Shown here in pieces: positions 42,649 through 47,331 of a DNA stretch of 47,331 nucleotides; the first letter of the stretch is position 1, and each line of letters begins with the position of its first letter. A program made the translations under genes and the position numbers. The stretch lies in the NCBI GenBank assembly GCA_017532725.1, contig JAFXIZ010000021.1, positions 1-47,331 of the forward strand. The letters are read 5' to 3'. Below the pieces are notes generated by a model that did no database searches, had not been told where the DNA came from, and worked only from the letters and a program-made list of their open reading frames with translations. This DNA is from Bacteroidaceae bacterium (GTDB lineage Bacteria > Bacteroidota > Bacteroidia > Bacteroidales > Barnesiellaceae_A).

Positions 42649-43473
42649 TTATTGATTATTAATGGTTTGTAGTGGTTGTGGCGCATAGGCGTGATTGAGT
42701 GAGCCGTGACCTCGGCCGGCAAAGATATCGGCACCACCGGCTATTGCCTGCGATACATAACTTTTGGCCTTTTCGATGGATGTTGTAAGGTCGTACCCCA
42801 ATGCCCTATATGCAGCAATAGCCGATGACAGGGTGCAACCTGTGCCGTGAGTGTTGTGCGTATCGATAAAGCGTGAGGTATAATGCCGTGTCTTACTATC
42901 GGCTGTGAACAGACGGTCGGTTGCTTCACAGCCTTGTAGGTGTCCTCCTTTCATCAACACGGCTTGGCATCCACATTGTAATATCAGGTGTGCAGCGCGT
43001 GTTATATCGGCTTCGCTCTTGATGGTAATGCCCGACAATAACTCTGCCTCGTGAATGTTGGGCGTAATGAGTTGGGCTATGGGAAATAGTTGTTGTGTGA
43101 TTACCTCTATGGCATCATCCGACAGCAGTTTGTGCCCCGATGTCGAAACCATAACGGGATCTAATATAATAGGTATATTGGTGTGCCGTAGCGTGTGGGC
43201 TACAGTCGAGGCTATCTCGGCATTACACAGCATACCTATTTTTATACTGTCAACAAAGAGGTCGTCGAGTACAGCCTCTATCTGCTTACGCACCATATCG
43301 GGCGTGATGGCTTGTATGCCTTGCACACCGAGTGTGTTTTGTGCCGTAACGGCAGTAATGGCAGTGGCTGCATAAACTCCTATGGCCGAACAACTCTTTA
43401 TATCGGCTTGAATACCGGCACCACCACAACTGTCGGAGCCGGCAATAATCAGTGTTGTAGGATAACGTTTCAT
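42649..43473 (-). CDS. thiD: Hydroxymethylpyrimidine/phosphomethylpyrimidine kinase ThiD
   Basis: 274 residues, ribokinase-like fold. It phosphorylates HMP and HMP-P to HMP-PP. Signature segments: LIIAGSDSCGGAGIQADIKS, AITAVTAQNTLGVQGI, DPVMVSTSGHKLL, LITPNIHEAELLSG, and the anion hole/catalytic DTHNTHGTGCTLSSAIAA with Asp/Gly-x-Gly. First gene of the operon, about 95 nt after the TPP riboswitch, with a short hairpin directly before its start codon. Confidence 0.96.
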   Translation of the reverse strand: MKRYPTTLIIAGSDSCGGAGIQADIKSCSAIGVYAATAITAVTAQNTLGVQGIQAITPDMVRKQIEAVLDDLFVDSIKIGMLCNAEIASTVAHTLRHTNIPIILDPVMVSTSGHKLLSDDAIEVITQQLFPIAQLITPNIHEAELLSGITIKSEADITRAAHLILQCGCQAVLMKGGHLQGCEATDRLFTADSKTRHYTSRFIDTHNTHGTGCTLSSAIAAYRALGYDLTTSIEKAKSYVSQAIAGGADIFAGRGHGSLNHAYAPQPLQTINNQ

Positions 43474-43474
43474 C

Positions 43475-43660
43475 TTGTATCTCGTCAGGTTACGGGATAC
43501 AACAATCGGCTCGGTCGATTATACGCCCGAGAACAAAATACGAGAAAGCCGAAAAGTATGGATATAAAAGTGACTACCAATTCCTACGGCGGCATTACCC
43601 GCATCAGGTTCATAGGGTATAATCTCAGCCGCACGATTGCAGCACCCCTTTGTGTGTTGA
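43475..43660 (-). promoter_or_regulatory. TPP riboswitch and expression platform of the thi operon
   Basis: On the reverse strand the aptamer (about 43660-43571) shows GGGGTGC (43648-43642), CTGAGA (43627-43622), ACCC-TATGAACCTGATGCGGG and TAATGCCGCCGTAGGAATTGG, the universal thi-box features. Downstream, TCGGCT can pair with AGCCGA (about 43536-43531 with 43512-43507). The last hairpin, TTGTATC-N14-GATACAA (43502-43475), stands directly against the ATG at 43473. No T-run is seen, so control of translation initiation is more likely than termination (inference). Confidence 0.93.
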
Positions 43661-43663
43661 GCG

Positions 43664-43671
43664 CAAAGATA
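43664..43671 (-). promoter_or_regulatory. -7 element of the thi operon
   Basis: On the reverse strand it reads TATCTTTG, just before the TPP aptamer. It lies 15 bases from the divergent obg -7 box (43686-43693), so the two promoters overlap. Confidence 0.6.
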
Positions 43672-43685
43672 TAAAAGTTTTTTTG

Positions 43686-43693
43686 TATATTTG
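43686..43693 (+). promoter_or_regulatory. -7 element of obg
   Basis: TATATTTG matches TAnnTTTG, 26 bases before the obg start codon. The -33 element is unclear, as it would fall in the thi promoter. Confidence 0.55.
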
Positions 43694-43718
43694 CACTCGC
43701 AATAAAAAAAATAATCTT

Positions 43719-44906
43719 ATGGCAGCATCTAATTTTGTAGATTACGTTAAGATATTCTGTCGCTCGGGTAAGGGTGGCACAGGCTCTATGCACTTGCATC
43801 GTGCCAAATATGTACCTAAAGGAGGCCCCGATGGTGGCGACGGTGGTCGTGGTGGACACATCATACTGCGTGCCAATCGCAACTTATGGACACTCTTGCA
43901 CTTGCGTTACTCACGCCACGTCTTGGCAGGAAATGGTGGTCACGGTGGCCCTTGTCGCAGTTCTGGTAAGGATGGCGAGGACAAAGTGATAGAAGTACCG
44001 TGTGGTACAGCCGTATTTGATGCCGATACAGGCGAATTTCTAACCGAAGTTACCACCGATGGTCAGGAACTTGTATTGCTGAAGGGTGGCCGTGGTGGCT
44101 TGGGTAACTGGAATTTCCGTACCTCGACCAACCAAACACCTCGCTACGCACAGCCCGGCGAGCCGGCTATCGAGCGCAATATCATTCTCGAACTCAAGTT
44201 GTTGGCCGATGTAGGTCTTGTTGGTTTCCCCAATGCCGGTAAGTCAACCCTACTCTCATCAATCTCGGCTGCCAAACCCAAGATTGCCGATTATCCTTTT
44301 ACTACGCTCGAGCCTAACCTCGGTATCGTGTCGTATCGCGACAACCTTTCGTTTGTTATGGCCGATATTCCCGGTATCATCGAGGGCGCAAGCGAAGGTC
44401 GTGGATTGGGCTTGCGTTTCCTTCGTCACGTCGAGCGCAATGCTCTCTTGCTCTTTATGATTCCGGCCGATGCCGACGACATACGCGAACAGTACAACAT
44501 CTTGTTGCGTGAACTTACCGAGTTCAACCCCGACTTGCTCGACAAACAACGTGTATTGGCCATTACCAAGTGCGATATGCTCGATGATGAACTGATGGCG
44601 CAGATGCGTCAAGAGTTGCCCGATGATATCGAAACGGTATTTATATCTTCAATAACCGGTATGGGACTTACCGAACTGAAAGACCTCTTGTGGCGTACGC
44701 TCAACGATGAGAGTAATCGCGTACTTACGTTCACACATCGCGACCTCGACAAGCATCATCGCATCAAGGAAGAAGATGAGTTTGACTTGTGTGTTGAGGC
44801 ACTCAATCGCAAGGATGATGAGGATGAGGACTATTTGGAAGAAGATTGGGATGAAACTTTTGATGAAGAAAACGATGATTCCAATCATCGTGAGGAGGAG
44901 TGGTAA
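43719..44906 (+). CDS. obgE: Obg family GTPase (ribosome assembly / stress control)
   Basis: 395 residues from the ATG at 43719. The N-terminal Obg domain is glycine-rich ([41 protein letters not shown]). The G domain carries GFPNAGKST (169-177), switch region [32 protein letters not shown] and SSITGMG. The C-terminal tail of about 35 residues is strongly acidic. It binds the 50S subunit late in assembly and responds to ppGpp in species studied. The next gene's apparent start overlaps its stop. Confidence 0.96.
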   Translation: MAASNFVDYVKIFCRSGKGGTGSMHLHRAKYVPKGGPDGGDGGRGGHIILRANRNLWTLLHLRYSRHVLAGNGGHGGPCRSSGKDGEDKVIEVPCGTAVFDADTGEFLTEVTTDGQELVLLKGGRGGLGNWNFRTSTNQTPRYAQPGEPAIERNIILELKLLADVGLVGFPNAGKSTLLSSISAAKPKIADYPFTTLEPNLGIVSYRDNLSFVMADIPGIIEGASEGRGLGLRFLRHVERNALLLFMIPADADDIREQYNILLRELTEFNPDLLDKQRVLAITKCDMLDDELMAQMRQELPDDIETVFISSITGMGLTELKDLLWRTLNDESNRVLTFTHRDLDKHHRIKEEDEFDLCVEALNRKDDEDEDYLEEDWDETFDEENDDSNHREEEW

Positions 44907-44968
44907 TGCGTGTAACCTAAAAAAGTGGCGTAACACTATATAGTTTCGAGTCACCGGCTTTTGAGTCG

Positions 44969-45715
44969 GTGACTACTTTTGTTACCACCCGACACAACCC
45001 CGACGGTGGTGCCGATAAGCGTGGCAACTTCAATCTCGGACTCTATTGTGGCGATGATAATGTGCAAGTAGAGGCAAACTTACAACGGTTAAGTGCAGCC
45101 TTGGGCATCGGTCGCGACAGGCTGTGCTATCCTCACCAAGTACACGGCAAGGATATACTTGTGGTTGATGAAGCCTTTATCACCCTGCCCCACGCCGAGC
45201 AACTCGCTGCGCTCGATGGCGTGGATGCCATTATTACCAACGTTCCCGGGGTTGCTATTGCCGTAACAACTGCCGATTGTGTGCCGGTTGTTCTATATGA
45301 TGCCGAGCATCGTGCCGTTGCTGCCATTCACGCCGGTTGGCGTGGTACGGCGCAAGAGATTGTGCGCCACACCATCGACCGTATGCAGCAACTGTATGGT
45401 ACTGATGCCACCCATCTGCAAGCCGGTATTGCACCTTGTATTGGCGTTGAGGCGTACGAGGTTGGTAATGAGGTAATTGATGCTTTGCGAAGCGTGGGAT
45501 ATAATATTAATTCCATCGCCATTCGCAACCGTTCGACAGGCAAAATGCACATAGACCTTGCAGCAGCCAATACCGACCTGCTGTTGCGCTGTGGAGTGCA
45601 ACTCGATCGCATCGAAGTGTGTGGTATCTGCACCTATCGCAACAGTCGCGATTTCTACTCGGTGCGCGCCCTCGGTAGCGAAACAGGCCGTTTCCTCACA
45701 GGCATAATGTTGTGA
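44969..45715 (+). CDS. pgeF: PgeF/YfiH family (laccase-domain) protein, start region altered
   Basis: 248 residues if started at the GTG 44969. The family (peptidoglycan editing factor, purine nucleoside phosphorylase activity in relatives) has a zinc site made of His and Cys: CYPHQVHG, TTADCVPVVLYD and AAIHAGWRGT are present, as are QAGIAPCIG and CGICTYRN. The N-terminus is odd. An ATG overlaps the obg stop (TAATG, 44906) in the same frame, but codon 5 is TAA (44918-44920); after it the frame is open through SFESPAFESVTTFVTTRH, which looks like real family sequence. Either a nonsense change removed the normal start or GTG 44969 is used. Confidence 0.85.
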   Translation: MTTFVTTRHNPDGGADKRGNFNLGLYCGDDNVQVEANLQRLSAALGIGRDRLCYPHQVHGKDILVVDEAFITLPHAEQLAALDGVDAIITNVPGVAIAVTTADCVPVVLYDAEHRAVAAIHAGWRGTAQEIVRHTIDRMQQLYGTDATHLQAGIAPCIGVEAYEVGNEVIDALRSVGYNINSIAIRNRSTGKMHIDLAAANTDLLLRCGVQLDRIEVCGICTYRNSRDFYSVRALGSETGRFLTGIML

Positions 45716-45818
45716 TGAAAGTTGAGTTTACATTGGCGTAGAGCCACAGTGCCTGTGGCTGAATTTTATATGAGTGTGCTATGCACGTGTTGAGGGCTGC
45801 AAGCCGAGGGATTAAGAC

Positions 45819-45860
45819 ACAAGAGCGACCTTGCACCGGTGCAAGGTCGCTCTTGTTTAT
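45819..45860. terminator. Bidirectional terminator, 38-bp perfect palindrome
   Basis: ACAAGAGCGACCTTGCACC (45819-45837) is followed at once by its exact complement GGTGCAAGGTCGCTCTTGT (45838-45856) and TTAT. It lies between the convergent pgeF and LRR genes. Two copies of GTGCTATGCAC (about 45777 and 45888) flank it. The rest of 45716-45930 shows no gene. Confidence 0.9.
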
Positions 45861-45930
45861 GTAAGTTTTCGGGTTATAAGCGTGCTATGCACGCTGCTAT
45901 AAACACTAAACTCTAAACACTCATCATTCA

Positions 45931-47331
45931 CTACAATGCTACTTTTTGTGTAACGCCATTCACTTGCACAAGGTATATGCCGTTTGGCAATGCTATACCC
46001 GATGCTTGGGCTACAGTTGTGTGGTGTAGCAATGCTCCGTTGGTGTTGTAGATGTTCACCACAGCATTATCGGCAGCACCGGCTATAGCAAGTGTGCCAC
46101 CTACAACTGTCACCGAGAAGGCGTCATCGGCTCTCACCCCCTCTACGCTTGTCAAATCATCGGTGATATTGGTAAAATATTCCCAATAGGGAGCCTCTGC
46201 ATATACATCTTTATACCCCTTTACAGTGTGTAGTATTACGTCGTTGTTCTCATAGTATCTAAACGTAAACGTGTTGGTATATATGGTAGGAGGCACTGTC
46301 GGATAGGTATACACATCTTTTATTTTATTACAGCCGGAAAACGCATTGTCGCCTATCTCTTGCACTCCACTGCCTATTGTTACAAGACTCAATTCGATAC
46401 ATTCACTGAAAGCACTACAACCAATCGAAGTAACACTATTAGGAATAGTAATAGAAGTCAATCCGCAGCAACAAGAGAAAGCCCGATCGCCAATCGAAGT
46501 AACACTATTGCCGATAGTAACCGAAGTCAATCCGTAGCAATAATCGAATGCTTCATTACCAATTGAAGTAACGCTATTTGGGATAGTAACAACTGTCAAT
46601 TCGTAGCAGTAATAGAACGCACCATCACCAATCGAAGTAACGCTATTAGGGATAGTAACTTCTGCCAATCCGGTGCAATACGAGAATGCCTTATCTCCAA
46701 TCGAAGTAACGCTATTGGGTATCGTAACCGAAGTCAATCCGTCGCAATCAGAGAAAGCCTTATCTCCAATCGAAGTAACACTATTGCCAATAGTAATCTT
46801 TGTCAATCCGGTACAATACCTAAAAGCACCATCACCAATCGAAGTAACGCGATTAGGGATAGTAACCGAAGTCAATCCGTCGCAATTTGAGAAAGCATAA
46901 TCACCAATTGAAATAACACTATTGGGGATAGTAATCTCTGTCAATTCGTTGCAATCAGAGAAAGCCTTATCTCCAATCGAAGTAACGCTATTAGGGATGG
47001 TCGCCTCTGTCAATTCGGTGCAAACCGAGAATGCACCATTACCAATTGAAGTAACACTATTAGGAATAGTAATAGAAGTCAATCCTACGCATCCAGTAAA
47101 TGCACTACCGCCTATAGAAGTAACACTATTGGGGATAGTAATAGAAGTCAATCCGGTGCATCTATAGAAAGCATTATTACCAATCGAAGTAACGCTATAT
47201 TTTGTACCAGAATAGGTTACAGTTTCAGGAATAACTACCGAACCGGTGTATCTGTCATAATTTTCAGAATAATATGATCCACTATAAGTAACCATTACTG
47301 TTTTTTCTGTTTCGCTTGTGATGTAGTAATA
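45931..47331 (-). CDS. BspA-like leucine-rich repeat surface protein (5' end outside the window)
   Basis: At least 466 residues. The frame is open to the window edge (upstream residues [12 protein letters not shown] run into the first Met at 47295), so the true start with its signal peptide lies outside. Thirteen LRR_5 units of 23 residues, consensus [19 protein letters not shown] plus IPNS, form a curved beta solenoid. A linker ([18 protein letters not shown]) and a C-terminal tail [13 protein letters not shown], then [19 protein letters not shown], follow; this resembles Por/type IX secretion sorting domains. Likely a secreted or surface adhesion or host-interaction protein. Confidence 0.9.
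   Translation of the reverse strand, partial: YYYITSETEKTVMVTYSGSYYSENYDRYTGSVVIPETVTYSGTKYSVTSIGNNAFYRCTGLTSITIPNSVTSIGGSAFTGCVGLTSITIPNSVTSIGNGAFSVCTELTEATIPNSVTSIGDKAFSDCNELTEITIPNSVISIGDYAFSNCDGLTSVTIPNRVTSIGDGAFRYCTGLTKITIGNSVTSIGDKAFSDCDGLTSVTIPNSVTSIGDKAFSYCTGLAEVTIPNSVTSIGDGAFYYCYELTVVTIPNSVTSIGNEAFDYCYGLTSVTIGNSVTSIGDRAFSCCCGLTSITIPNSVTSIGCSAFSECIELSLVTIGSGVQEIGDNAFSGCNKIKDVYTYPTVPPTIYTNTFTFRYYENNDVILHTVKGYKDVYAEAPYWEYFTNITDDLTSVEGVRADDAFSVTVVGGTLAIAGAADNAVVNIYNTNGALLHHTTVAQASGIALPNGIYLVQVNGVTQKVAL
46297..47193 (-). repeat. Tandem 69-bp repeats encoding the LRR units
   Basis: Thirteen units in register with the reading frame; the last is the most diverged. Neighbouring units are similar also at the DNA level (GAAGTAACGCTATTAGGGAT recurs on the + strand), so copy number may change by slippage or recombination. 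Open frames on the + strand here are shadows of the repeat. Confidence 0.9.

Noticed and set aside
42648-42737. Longer N-terminus for ThiS
   Set aside because: It overlaps thiD. ThiS normally starts at MNITLN, directly after the thiD stop codon.
46346-47167. Several + strand open frames, and a possible CRISPR-like periodic array
   Set aside because: The 69-bp period is the complement of the LRR-coding repeats. There are no short identical repeats with unique spacers, and the reverse strand encodes a clear protein.

Overview
The window looks like a chromosomal segment of a host-associated Bacteroidota, order Bacteroidales. The evidence is: (i) promoters of the Bacteroidetes type (TTTG, about 19-20 nt, TAnnTTTG) in front of many genes and no Shine-Dalgarno pattern; (ii) family content typical of this order (DUF4923, DUF4301, PG0541-type transporter protein, BspA-like LRR protein with a Por-type C-terminal tail, the thi operon order, a short primary sigma factor of about 287 residues); (iii) SPII lipoproteins and TolC/RND/LptE/SecG envelope genes. 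I do not assign a genus. Nothing resembles a prophage, an ICE or a transposase gene; most of the window is ordinary core chromosome.

Layout. 0.1-3.5 kb: end of a surface polysaccharide locus (GT4 glycosyltransferase, membrane-anchored CapD/FlaA1-type NDP-sugar dehydratase). 3.5-4.8 kb: intergenic region with a MITE-like repeat inside a tandemly duplicated promoter module, then a secreted DUF4923 protein. 4.9-7.0 kb (-): prolyl oligopeptidase lipoprotein. 7.2-13.9 kb: TetR regulator plus TolC/adaptor/RND permease and a PG0541-type protein, one drug-efflux-type operon. 14.0-17.3 kb: small membrane protein, pyrK-pyrD, and a convergent THUMP-like methyltransferase. 17.3-19.4 kb: two long AT-rich gene-free blocks around an HTH regulator. 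19.4-24.0 kb: GNAT acetyltransferase, DUF4301 protein, DUF2089 + Yip1 pair, second copy of the MITE-like repeat, choloylglycine-hydrolase-family amidase. 24.1-28.3 kb: a Rel protein with a ruined hydrolase site, a lipoprotein, and a cassette (structured leader RNA + beta-barrel-like gene) bracketed by 49-bp identical terminator copies. 28.4-30.5 kb (-): ridA, YihY-family membrane protein, RNase P RNA. 30.8-33.4 kb: HtrA protease and the primary sigma factor. 33.4-36.8 kb (-): sigma-54 activator, lptE, TPR protein, secG. 36.9-43.7 kb (-): complete thiamin operon thiD-S-tenI-E-G-C-H-F under a TPP riboswitch. 43.7-47.3 kb: obg, pgeF and a partial 13-unit leucine-rich-repeat surface protein.

The most unusual signals are not protein families. 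The strongest is the leader at about 27.32-27.58 kb. It starts at a good promoter, folds into several strong hairpins, and contains one segment that can pair with either an upstream or a downstream partner, the latter being followed by a T-rich run. This is the architecture of an attenuator or riboswitch, or of a free-standing small RNA. It sits in a cassette with divergent codon use flanked by exact 49-bp repeats. Second are the two MITE-like elements (3744-3915 and 22641-22816) with 17-bp terminal inverted repeats and nested hairpins. Third is a recurring roughly 75-bp promoter module with a central palindrome, seen at the left end of the window and twice at 3.7-4.0 kb. Smaller oddities are a stop codon at codon 5 of the apparent original pgeF frame, a ThiF without its usual cysteines, and a Rel protein that should synthesise but not degrade (p)ppGpp.
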